Source: Gemmataceae bacterium (GTDB lineage: Bacteria; Planctomycetota; Planctomycetia; Gemmatales; Gemmataceae). Taken from it: DNA of 64,000 nt. The stretch is taken from contig LR594584.1 in NCBI GenBank assembly GCA_901538445.1, positions 1,887,111 through 1,951,110 of the forward strand. Reading direction: 5' to 3'. Positions 57,516-64,000 of the stretch are shown here, piece after piece. How positions within the stretch are numbered: position 1 is the stretch's first letter; each line of letters opens with the position of its first letter. The position numbers and the translations under genes were made by a program. The notes beneath the pieces are model-generated. The model did no database searches and was not told the DNA's origin. It saw only the letters and a program-made list of their open reading frames with translations.

Positions 57516-57791
57516 TCAGGCCTTGGACGCGTACCCGCTCTTAGTACCGGGACCGGGTCCATGACCACCGGACTTAGCGGCCAGGCCGCCGTTGTTCTTG
57601 CCACGCTTCCTCATAGTGATGAGGACGCGATTGGACTCAGCGACGGTCATCTGGCACCCCTTCGGGAGGAGCTGGTTCACGAGCTTCGCGAACTCAGCCG
57701 CCTTTTGGGGATCGTTGACGATCACGTCAGCCGCGTCCGGATGACTCTGGTACACGGTGCGTACGGCGTTCTCGACAATCGGGCTAATCAT
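57516..57791 (-). CDS. Hypothetical protein
   Basis: The 91-residue protein has a helical N-terminal domain (MISPIVENAVRTVYQSHPDA, EFAKLVNQLLPKGCQMTVAE) and a disordered Gly/Lys/Ser tail (RKRGKNNGGLAAKSGGHGPG). It has its own U-tract terminator, which supports expression. No family is recognised. Confidence 0.6.
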   Translation of the reverse strand: MISPIVENAVRTVYQSHPDAADVIVNDPQKAAEFAKLVNQLLPKGCQMTVAESNRVLITMRKRGKNNGGLAAKSGGHGPGPGTKSGYASKA

Positions 57792-58632
57792 CGGTCGTGT
57801 TCCTGGAATGAGTTAAAGCGTCGCAGGGTTACCTGCGATGATGCGAAACGCTCCAAGCACTCGCGATGAACGTCGCGAATGTGCGTGGAGAGCCCCCGAC
57901 CGACGAGGTCTGGGGCAATTAGATTTGCAGAATGAACACGGGAGACTTTCAGGGCGTATGATTGCTGCCCCGAGTCTCAAGAAAACGCGGTACCTCCGGG
58001 CAAATGCCCGCACCGCGTCCCTATTAGTGGAAATGAAAGCGTGCACGGCGGGCTGGGACGCAAGTCCCGCACGTCAGCTCCCGGACCGTTCCCCTTTAGC
58101 TTGGCGGCAGGGGGGAGCGGTTCGGCCGTTTTTGGCGGAAGCACAAAGCCTCCAACCAGCCTCATTATACGACGGCAGTTGCTCGCCGTAAAGTTAACGG
58201 GTCGGTTGGGTCTGTGCCTCGGCCCGATGGTATTGTACACCTCCAGGGCACCCGAAAGCGCGCTTTTGATGCTGTATCCGTGCCAAGATACCCGACTTAC
58301 CAGCACATCCCGCACGGTTTCAAGCGCGCAGTTTGACTCTCGGTCAATTTCCGTTGCCGTAACATGATTCAGTAAAAGGTCTTACGATAGCGTCCGGATT
58401 TTCCGGCTGGCTCCTCACGTACTTTTGGATTTCTGGCGTCGAACAGGGATTTCGTTCTGCGACAGGACATTTTCCGGTTTCGAGTCGTATGTCCGATGGG
58501 ATTGGTGGCAGAGTCGGAGTGAACTGAACTAACTGACAGGTCGACCGGACGACGTGATTTGGTAGCGGATTCCTTGCAGGCCAAGGGGCATGAGAAACTG
58601 GGCTCAACACAATCCCAATCTCTCCCGGGGCG
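57792..58632. other. Stretch with no supportable gene
   Basis: About 840 bp of mixed, lower-GC DNA. Short open frames on both strands lack coding character, Shine-Dalgarno sites or family motifs. No tRNA or strong terminator was seen. It could hold promoters for the flanking genes, an unrecognised RNA or eroded element DNA. Confidence 0.4.
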
Positions 58633-58646
58633 ATGGTCATTCGCCC

Positions 58647-58788
58647 GCACGCCTGGATGTACTCAGACGCCCCCAAGTCGAAGTGTGTCAACAGGGGCGG
58701 GGCCGCGGGTTGCTCAGGCCCGGTAGCCCCGGCGACCTCATCTCTGAGGGAGAGAGGCCAGCACGTCTGGATACATACAGACGCCCCC
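58647..58788. repeat. Two 28-bp imperfect direct repeats
   Basis: Copies at 58647-58674 and 58761-58788 match at 23 of 28 positions and end in the same CAGACGCCCCC. Each contains a CTG-N-CAG dyad. In the plus frame starting at ATG 58633 they encode H-A-W-M-Y-S-D-A-P and H-V-W-I-H-T-D-A-P, in which all differences are conservative. They lie just past the 3' end of the DUF2213 operon. Confidence 0.5.
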
Positions 58789-58800
58789 TGTGTACCGGTG

Positions 58801-59709
58801 TCACATCTCGCCGCGACGCTTCCACTCGGAGATGACGGGGTCTTCCCAGTTCATCGTGGGGAGCGGGAGTCCGTCGTTGCCGCCGTGCCCCATCCCCCGC
58901 GTCGCGTTCGCCGTGGTTACCCCTCCGTGGTGCGTCCGTTCCTCGAGTTCACGCATCTCACGGCGGCGCTCTCGGATGAAGTAAGCCGTCGAGTCTGGGA
59001 CCGGGAGGCAGTCGAGTTGGCCGTCCAGGTTCGCGACAGGGGCGGGGCCGGACTGCTCCGCGTCGAGCAGGTCCGCGAACGTCATGATTCGGAGGACATC
59101 GTTGTCGGAGTTCATTGGGACACCTTTCGGTTTGTTGACAGAGGGAACGTACACAGGGGAGTGATTGCGGCCGCACCCGCAGTTGACCAGCACGCCGCAG
59201 CCGTGCCGCAGGGAGCAGGCACCGACGTGATCGGGCAGGATCGCGACGTGGTCGGGGCGGTAGTTGCGGGCGATGTACTCGTACCGGACGCCGTTGTGCG
59301 TCCCGACGGCGGGGACGTTGTCGGTGAACAGCCCGGTACTCAATTCCAGCGGTTGCCCGCTCTGGAGGGCGGTAAGGATGCGGGAGTCGGCGCGCCGCGT
59401 GGCATCGACCGAGAACCACCCTTCGGCCGTCAGCTTGCCCGCACTGGTCACCCGGGCGTTGCGGACGGTCCCGATGTGCGGCACGCCGGGAGTGTGTGCC
59501 GACACGGGGATTCCGTTAATGAACGGATGGTTCACGACCAAGGGCTGACCGTCCCAGGCCGAGGGGCTCTTCGCGACCTCGTCCGCGGGGTACAGGAGCG
59601 GCCCCTTGCTCCCGTTGAGCACGCCGGGAACGATCAGCGTGAGCGGGGCGACAATGTCGGTCCCGACCTGTCTCGCCTTCCCCGCGAGGTTGATGAGTAC
59701 GTGTTCCAA
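58801..59709 (-). CDS. DUF2213 phage protein
   Basis: The start is TTG 59709 with AAAGGAG and a 5-nt spacer upstream, giving 302 residues; the longer frame is shadow. Family phrases of DUF2213 are clear: APLTLIVPGVLNGSKGPLLY, AWDGQPLVVNHPFINGIPVS, H-I-G-T-V-R-N-A, GKLTAEGWFSVDATRRADSR and G-Q-P-L-E-L-S-T-G-L-F. These proteins occur in phage head gene clusters and are suspected prohead-protease relatives. A Cys/His-containing loop (CSLRHGCGVLVNCGCGRNHS) follows, then a charged helical tail. It is the last gene of the operon running from 64 to 58.8 kb. Confidence 0.78.
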   Translation of the reverse strand: MEHVLINLAGKARQVGTDIVAPLTLIVPGVLNGSKGPLLYPADEVAKSPSAWDGQPLVVNHPFINGIPVSAHTPGVPHIGTVRNARVTSAGKLTAEGWFSVDATRRADSRILTALQSGQPLELSTGLFTDNVPAVGTHNGVRYEYIARNYRPDHVAILPDHVGACSLRHGCGVLVNCGCGRNHSPVYVPSVNKPKGVPMNSDNDVLRIMTFADLLDAEQSGPAPVANLDGQLDCLPVPDSTAYFIRERRREMRELEERTHHGGVTTANATRGMGHGGNDGLPLPTMNWEDPVISEWKRRGEM

Positions 59710-59719
59710 GGTGTCTCCT

Positions 59720-60220
59720 TTAGATGGTGATGCCGCGGATCGCGGCCGCGACGGACAGCCGACGGAAGCGTTCGTCTTCCGTGACCTGCGAGCGGTACCG
59801 TTCGCGTTCGATGGCTTGGCGGTCGACCAGTTGCTCGTTGAGCCTCGCCAGCTCCTCCCGCAACTTGGCGATCCGCTCGGCACCCGCCTGAAGGAGCTGG
59901 GGGGCTTCGGTCGGCGGGCCGGGGAGGTTGGGGAACCGGCTGCTGATCGCGGCCTGCTCCAGGCACGCATTCCGGTACTCGGTGAAGTCGTTCTCCTCCT
60001 TCTGGAGTTTGGCCTCCACGAACTCCTTTCTGAGGAGGAGCAGAGTCCGTGAGTCGGTCGGGGGGTTGAAGTGGTTGACCCCGTCGCTGACGGCACCGTT
60101 CGCGAACACGAGGCGGTGTACTTCGTCGCCGGTCCGAAACGACGTCTCCCGCCCGGCGATGATGTACTCGCACCCCTGCCGCGACGCGAACTCGGGGAAG
60201 GTCTCGATGATCGTGGGCAC
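59720..60220 (-). CDS. Hypothetical phage-type protein with coiled coil
   Basis: The start GTG 60220 has GAGGAG 7 nt upstream, giving 166 residues. An N-terminal beta-rich part (VPTIIETFPEFASRQGCEYI, then E-T-S-F-R-T-G-D-E-V) is followed by a long coiled coil (FVEAKLQKEENDFTEYRNAC, ERIAKLREELARLNEQLVDR). It ends 10 bp before the DUF2213 start and begins 1 bp after the preceding stop, so it is coupled. No family is recognised. Confidence 0.62.
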   Translation of the reverse strand: MPTIIETFPEFASRQGCEYIIAGRETSFRTGDEVHRLVFANGAVSDGVNHFNPPTDSRTLLLLRKEFVEAKLQKEENDFTEYRNACLEQAAISSRFPNLPGPPTEAPQLLQAGAERIAKLREELARLNEQLVDRQAIERERYRSQVTEDERFRRLSVAAAIRGITI

Positions 60221-60221
60221 G

Positions 60222-60416
60222 CTATTCTCCTCGTAATGGAATGGGTGAATCTGTTCGGCCGGCCCGCCACATGAGGAACCGGATGGGAGCCTGATGGTCC
60301 TCACCAGAGGGTGCCACTTCCTGCTCCCGCTTGTACAACTCCTGCTCGGTGGCAAACCTCTCGAGTGCACGCTCGAGCGGTGTGCGGGGACGGCTGCGGT
60401 CGTTGGCGTCACTCAT
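60222..60416 (-). CDS. Small protein of the phage-like operon
   Basis: The 64-residue polar protein (RPRTPLERALERFATEQELY, then K-R-E-Q-E-V) has GGGGGAT upstream. It overlaps the preceding gene by 8 bp and ends 1 bp before the next start. Tight spacing supports translation; no family is recognised. Confidence 0.5.
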   Translation of the reverse strand: MSDANDRSRPRTPLERALERFATEQELYKREQEVAPSGEDHQAPIRFLMWRAGRTDSPIPLRGE

Positions 60417-60768
60417 GGGGTGATCCCCCCGCGACCGCTGGCGTCACCGACGTGATGACCGCCGACACCGGGTTGCCGTCCTCGTCCGTCTCGAACCGCA
60501 CCTTGCGAGTCGCTGCGGGCGGCATCTGCACGTTGACCTGCTGCTCCAGCCTTTCGACCACGAGCGTGACGGTCGCGGCCCGGATGGTGACGTTGGGGGC
60601 ATCCTGAGGGGAAGCATTCGCGGCAGGACGCTTGCTCACCACGTCACGCACAATCTGGTGCAGCAGGTCTTTCTGCTTCTCGTTGCGATCGCGGACGACG
60701 CTTTCGACGATGGCCTTGAGCCGCTGGCGCTCGAGCTCGTGGTTCACGGTGGGTACTTCATCGATCAT
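60409..60768 (-). CDS. Hypothetical protein of the phage-like operon
   Basis: The 119-residue protein has an N-terminal helical segment (NHELERQRLKAIVESVVRDR, KDLLHQIVRDVVSKRPAANA) and a C-terminal beta segment (NVTIRAATVTLVVERLEQQV, then V-R-F-E-T-D-E-D-G-N-P-V-S). It overlaps both neighbours by 8-11 bp. The layout suggests an oligomeric coil plus a small beta domain; no family is recognised. Confidence 0.58.
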   Translation of the reverse strand: MIDEVPTVNHELERQRLKAIVESVVRDRNEKQKDLLHQIVRDVVSKRPAANASPQDAPNVTIRAATVTLVVERLEQQVNVQMPPAATRKVRFETDEDGNPVSAVITSVTPAVAGGSPHE

Positions 60769-61042
60769 CGTGTTCCTCGCGTGGTGGTGGATTTTCTGGG
60801 GGAAGGATGACCCCGGGTAACACGGCTCTCACGCTCCCGATGGCGACCTCCACGGGACACGGAAGATTTCGAAGGTCAGATGTCGCCTCCATCCGTTCCC
60901 ATATCTGGCGGTCCAGGCCGGTCAGGTCGTCGGGGCTTGCGTGTCCGGTGATGACGTCCCAGACCAGCACGCGGGCCACAGGCACCCGCTTCTCAATCTG
61001 GTCGAGCCGCCTCAGGAGTGTGCGTGTGTTGACCCTCATCAC
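60758..61042 (-). CDS. Hypothetical protein of the phage-like operon
   Basis: The 94-residue protein begins ATG-ATG (either may start). It has a short helix (VNTRTLLRRLDQIEKRVPVA), a beta segment (RVLVWDVITGHASPDDL) and a Pro/Glu-rich tail. It overlaps both neighbouring genes by 4-11 bp, so it is translationally coupled. No family is recognised. Confidence 0.55.
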   Translation of the reverse strand: MMRVNTRTLLRRLDQIEKRVPVARVLVWDVITGHASPDDLTGLDRQIWERMEATSDLRNLPCPVEVAIGSVRAVLPGVILPPENPPPREEHDDR

Positions 61043-61443
61043 GCCCCCGGGGTGGCAGCGTGGGCCGATTCGAGTTGTTCGATGCGGTTCTTCAGCTCCG
61101 CGGCGTTGGTGACGTTGATGAACAGGTCGTACACGGCCTTCACGCTATCCAGCCGTACCGTGTCACTCTTGGAGTCGAGGAGCGACGCGAGTGCGTCGGC
61201 CGCGGAGCCGGCCATCATGTCTGCGAGTCGCCCGATTGCCCTGTTCGTCAGCTCGTTCCGCAACTCAGCGACACGAGCCTTGAACGCGGGCTGTTTGAAC
61301 CAGCGGTGAATGATCGTCTGACTTACCTTGCAGGCACGGCTCGCGGCCGCGATCGTGTTGCCGCACGCGAGCGCTGACGCGACCCTCTCTTGCCGGTTCG
61401 TAACCGGGTCGTTCGGTGCCGTTGTCTGAACTTTCTCGGGCAT
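61039..61443 (-). CDS. HTH protein resembling phage terminase small subunits
   Basis: ATG 61443 with AAGGGGGG upstream gives 134 residues. A helix-turn-helix (CGNTIAAASRACKVSQTIIH, then R-W-F-K-Q-P-A-F-K-A) is followed by helices (VAELRNELTNRAIGRLADMM, SDTVRLDSVKAVYDLFINVT) and a C-terminal coil (AAELKNRIEQLESA). HTH, helical core and coil is the layout of many small terminases and related DNA-binding phage proteins. A transposase-like HTH protein is an alternative. It overlaps the next gene by 4 bp. Confidence 0.6.
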   Translation of the reverse strand: MPEKVQTTAPNDPVTNRQERVASALACGNTIAAASRACKVSQTIIHRWFKQPAFKARVAELRNELTNRAIGRLADMMAGSAADALASLLDSKSDTVRLDSVKAVYDLFINVTNAAELKNRIEQLESAHAATPGA

Positions 61444-61457
61444 ACTCGTAGCCCCCC

Positions 61458-61949
61458 TTATGAGTGCCCCACGTGACGCAGGATCGTCTTGTTGATGCGG
61501 ACCATGATCTCGGCCTGTCTCGGCGACAGAGAGCGGGTCCGCTTGCGGCCTCTGTGCAGGCTCACGCAAAAAATCCGATCCCACTCAGTCAGCCAACCCT
61601 TCTTCCACGCGAACTCAGCGGCTGCAACGCTGAGCCGTCGTTCGTGATCTGCGGCGACCCGCCGTATCGCACGGAACAGACCCTCTGAGCGAAGGTCGAG
61701 GAAGCGGGCAACGCAATGATTGCCCACGGTCACCGTCTCACCGGTCAGGGAGTTGAACAGTTCGCACTGCTCAACGATGGGCGAGTGCCCGCAGAGGCAC
61801 GTCCCCGGGGACCACGGGTCCGCGAAGTAGATGTGGTCGAGCTCCCATTCCCGCTTCGCCTCGTCCCAGGTCTGGGCGAAGGACAGTTCGAGGATTCGTT
61901 CCGCCAGTTTGAACCGCGACGGAGGCTTCGATGTCAGTGTTCGTGTCAT
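61458..61949 (-). CDS. Putative zinc-binding phage-type protein
   Basis: The 163-residue protein has a C-x-C-x-H...C...H-C cluster (about 51-80: CLCGHSPIVEQCELFN, then TVTVGNHCVARFLDL). This resembles a small zinc-binding motif seen in phage and plasmid hypothetical proteins. Helical segments flank it (ERILELSFAQTWDEAKREWE) and the end is basic (RGRKRTRSLSPRQAEIMVRI). It lies 14 bp before the HTH gene and 52 bp after the primase-helicase gene. Function unknown. Confidence 0.6.
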   Translation of the reverse strand: MTRTLTSKPPSRFKLAERILELSFAQTWDEAKREWELDHIYFADPWSPGTCLCGHSPIVEQCELFNSLTGETVTVGNHCVARFLDLRSEGLFRAIRRVAADHERRLSVAAAEFAWKKGWLTEWDRIFCVSLHRGRKRTRSLSPRQAEIMVRINKTILRHVGHS

Positions 61950-62001
61950 GGGTGCATCTCTGGTGTCGGAGTACTGCTATTTGGTAAATTGTTTAATTTG
62001 C

Positions 62002-64000
62002 TCACTGGACCCGAACCCAACGTTGGGCGGGACGTCCGGCCTTCTTGATGCCATTTTCACCAGTAGACTGTTCGATAAGCCCATTACGTTCCATCTGCTC
62101 CAGAGCGGCATGAATGTCCACCGCCTTGCTTCCTCCAATGTGCCGGTAGAACTCTCGCATCGTGAGAGGGCCGTGGGCAAGAAGGTTGTAAAGTTTGTCC
62201 TCGAGGGAGTCGCCAGCCTTCTGGGAGAAGAGGAATTCCACGGACCTGACGTTGTACTCCCACAGGGCCATTGCCGCCTGGAGGTGGTCAATCGTGATAA
62301 AGTCCTTGAGGTCAGTGATGGCATAGATTAAGGCGAGGCGAAGCACATGGCTTGGTCCGCGTGCAAGGAGATCGCCGATAAATCCCGGTCGGTCGGCTGC
62401 ACGCTGGAGATCGGTATAAATCGTCTCCCAGAACTTGGCGGCGGGTTGGTCTAACTTGTACTGGTACTTGCCAACTGGCGTTCTACGAGTGAGGGCGGCT
62501 CCGAACTGAAACACACGCTGCAAACGCTTCGCGAAAGGCATCATATCTTTATCTGATACTGGTTCACTGTGAGGAAGTCGCTTTTCGGATACCACATGGA
62601 ACCAAAGGAAGCGATTCGCAAAGCCGTTCACCATGTCAGTCGAACTCAACCTCGCCTTGAGTTCGTCAGGGGTGATGTGCCCTGTGATTGAGATATGGGC
62701 ACCCCACGCTTCCCGCGGGTTCACGGTCAGCGTTGAGAGGTTTCCGCTGTCGTACACCTCCCTCATAATCTGAGAGAGGGTGTTGCCCTGTCGTCGGGTG
62801 TTGGCGAGCACCTTAGAGAACTCGGGCTCGAGCACGTATGCACGCTTCTCGACCGGTGAGACGGGCACCTCGGAATCGGCAAGCACTACCTTATCCTGCA
62901 CACGCACGATCAGTCCCTCGCCGCTCGACAAGCCCTTTACTGGTTGCTTCTCCCAGAAGATTTCGTCTGCCAACGTCAACACTTGTTTAACGAGCACAAA
63001 GCCGGTCCCCTTCCGACCTGTGGCCGATGGCCCGACCACTGCGGTATTGATGCGTGGCGGTTGATTGTCACCCTTGAACACAGCGATATTCGGGCCGAGG
63101 GTCGTTCCGATGGCGGGGAGCAGGTGAGCAAGGACGCACGCATCGGTTGCTTCTGTCAGCGGCGACACGAACCTGATGAAATCACCCATCCATCCGTTGT
63201 ATGCTGCTTCGCCAAGAGTTGGGCAGGTGGGTTTGGGGGGCGTTGAGCAAATTAAATTATTGAGCAAACCCGGTTCAGCTTCGATGGAATTGGCCTTGGT
63301 GAACTCCACCAAGTCGCCTCCGTCAGTCAGTAGATCGCGAACGTCATAGCCCTCCGCAGTTCCCGCCGGCCATTGAAGAAGGTGTAGCTTGCACGGCACC
63401 TTGATCTGTGCCACCAGTTTGCGAATTCGCTCGTGCCCATCGCGGCCCGCCTTGTCGTTGTCGAAGCACAGATAGACCAGCCGCCCTTCAAAGTACTTCA
63501 CCCAATCAGGCTTGAACGTCGTGGCACTTGGAGCGGCCACAACGTCGATATCATCCCGACTGTTCACCCCTCTTAGGTGCTCGTCGGCTGCGATGTAATC
63601 CCACGGTCCCTCGCAAATGAACAAGGGCCGCTCGCGGTCGCTCGACAGGTGATTCAGGCCAAAGAGTGCCTGCGGCAGTCCGGGTAGCAATTCCCGGGAC
63701 TTGGGATTGGTCGCATCCAACCGTAGGGCCGTTTGCACATTGCCTTCCCGGTTGAACGCAGGCAGGAGGTACTTGCCGAGAACTGAGCACCAGACGACTC
63801 CATGCCTCTTCAGTACCTCAACCGAAAGACCGCGTACCTCGCCTAGGGGCGAGAGAAGGTCATCAGTTGTGTCCTCGTTGGCCGCTCGATGCATGGCATT
63901 CACGAAGGTATAGGCGTTGCCCTTCTCGCCGCATGTGTTTGCACTGTGGCACACGTACTGCCCGGTAATTACGTTCGCGTAGAACTTGTCCTTGCCGCAG
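62002..64000 (-). CDS. Primase-helicase: CHC2 zinc finger, Toprim and DUF3987-like ATPase (5' partial)
   Basis: The frame stays open to the window edge; about 666 residues are visible. The first ones carry the end of a CHC2-type zinc finger (C-G-K-D-K-F-Y-A-N, then Y-V-C-H-S-A-N-T-C-G). A Toprim domain follows (RPLFICEGPWDYIAADEHLR with the E, RLVYLCFDNDKAGRDGHERI with D-x-D), then a DUF3987/RecA-like module with RINTAVVGPSATGRKGTGFV as a P-loop-like segment. A C-terminal winged helix ends it (LTMREFYRHIGGSKAVDIHA). It would prime and unwind DNA for element replication. The GTG at 63954 is internal, since the zinc finger continues upstream. Confidence 0.78.
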   Translation of the reverse strand, partial: CGKDKFYANVITGQYVCHSANTCGEKGNAYTFVNAMHRAANEDTTDDLLSPLGEVRGLSVEVLKRHGVVWCSVLGKYLLPAFNREGNVQTALRLDATNPKSRELLPGLPQALFGLNHLSSDRERPLFICEGPWDYIAADEHLRGVNSRDDIDVVAAPSATTFKPDWVKYFEGRLVYLCFDNDKAGRDGHERIRKLVAQIKVPCKLHLLQWPAGTAEGYDVRDLLTDGGDLVEFTKANSIEAEPGLLNNLICSTPPKPTCPTLGEAAYNGWMGDFIRFVSPLTEATDACVLAHLLPAIGTTLGPNIAVFKGDNQPPRINTAVVGPSATGRKGTGFVLVKQVLTLADEIFWEKQPVKGLSSGEGLIVRVQDKVVLADSEVPVSPVEKRAYVLEPEFSKVLANTRRQGNTLSQIMREVYDSGNLSTLTVNPREAWGAHISITGHITPDELKARLSSTDMVNGFANRFLWFHVVSEKRLPHSEPVSDKDMMPFAKRLQRVFQFGAALTRRTPVGKYQYKLDQPAAKFWETIYTDLQRAADRPGFIGDLLARGPSHVLRLALIYAITDLKDFITIDHLQAAMALWEYNVRSVEFLFSQKAGDSLEDKLYNLLAHGPLTMREFYRHIGGSKAVDIHAALEQMERNGLIEQSTGENGIKKAGRPAQRWVRVQ

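Noticed and set aside
57838-58691. Open frames of 93-117 codons on both strands in the 57.8-58.7 kb gap
   Set aside because: No Shine-Dalgarno, no family motif, and several overlap each other on opposite strands with equal quality.
58633-59730. 365-codon plus-strand frame antisense to DUF2213
   Set aside because: Past 58800 it is the complement of a clear DUF2213 gene; only the first part with the repeated peptide is kept as an observation.
1-64000. CRISPR array
   Set aside because: No regularly spaced identical repeats with unique spacers were seen anywhere; the repeats present come in pairs only.

Overview
The window is high-GC, densely packed bacterial DNA. It most likely comes from a planctomycete of the Gemmata group. 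Pointers are the DUF1501 Tat-exported sulfatase-like protein, the GC-rich proteins with many GTG/TTG starts, and the style of the integrase relics. This taxonomic call is inference; no rRNA is present.

Region 1 (about 1-20.8 kb) is a flagellar locus. fliM (cut by the window edge), fliN and fliO run on the plus strand. The rest is on the minus strand in several blocks: motA-motB-TPR gene-small gene-fliK-flgD-flgE; flgF-flgG-flgA-flgH-flgI-flgJ-flgN-flgK-flgL; fliD-fliS; and monocistronic fliC with a strong downstream hairpin. Together they encode motor switch, stator, rod, rings, hook, junction, cap, filament and their chaperones. Several parts look reduced: MotB has no OmpA-like peptidoglycan-binding domain, FlgD is only the N-terminal part, FlgJ is only the rod-binding domain, and FlgH lacks a lipobox.

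Region 2 (about 21-44.6 kb) is mobile DNA at a tRNA-Ser(CGA) gene. A 61-bp perfect direct repeat, the 3' part of that tRNA plus 2 bp, lies at 23919-23979 and 44505-44565 and bounds a 20.6-kb integrative element. A tyrosine integrase sits beside the intact tRNA, with paired GGTTACAC motifs near both ends. Its minus-strand operon runs from small regulators through a replication-initiator-like gene and a DnaB helicase to a terminase large subunit and a tape-measure-like protein. No capsid, portal or baseplate genes are recognised. Cargo at the other end includes an AIPR-family phage-resistance gene, a membrane-anchored ParA-like ATPase with a partner, and many small membrane proteins, one with a RING/PHD-like zinc finger. 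To the left lies an older, decayed element: a broken integrase in the same orientation and an IS630-family insertion sequence.

Region 3 (about 44.6-55.2 kb) is ordinary chromosome: aspartate kinase with a doubled regulatory region, a 2Fe-2S ferredoxin, a sarcosine-oxidase-like flavoenzyme, a tandem trypsin-like protease/TPR protein, a DoxX-like membrane protein, a DUF1501 protein, a methyltransferase with an E2-like acyltransferase, and a tRNA-Val.

Region 4 (about 55.9-64 kb, continuing past the window) looks like a second phage- or plasmid-like element: an XRE repressor-like gene, a DUF3102-like gene, a DUF2213 phage protein, a tight string of small genes, and a CHC2/Toprim primase fused to a DUF3987-like helicase, cut by the window edge.
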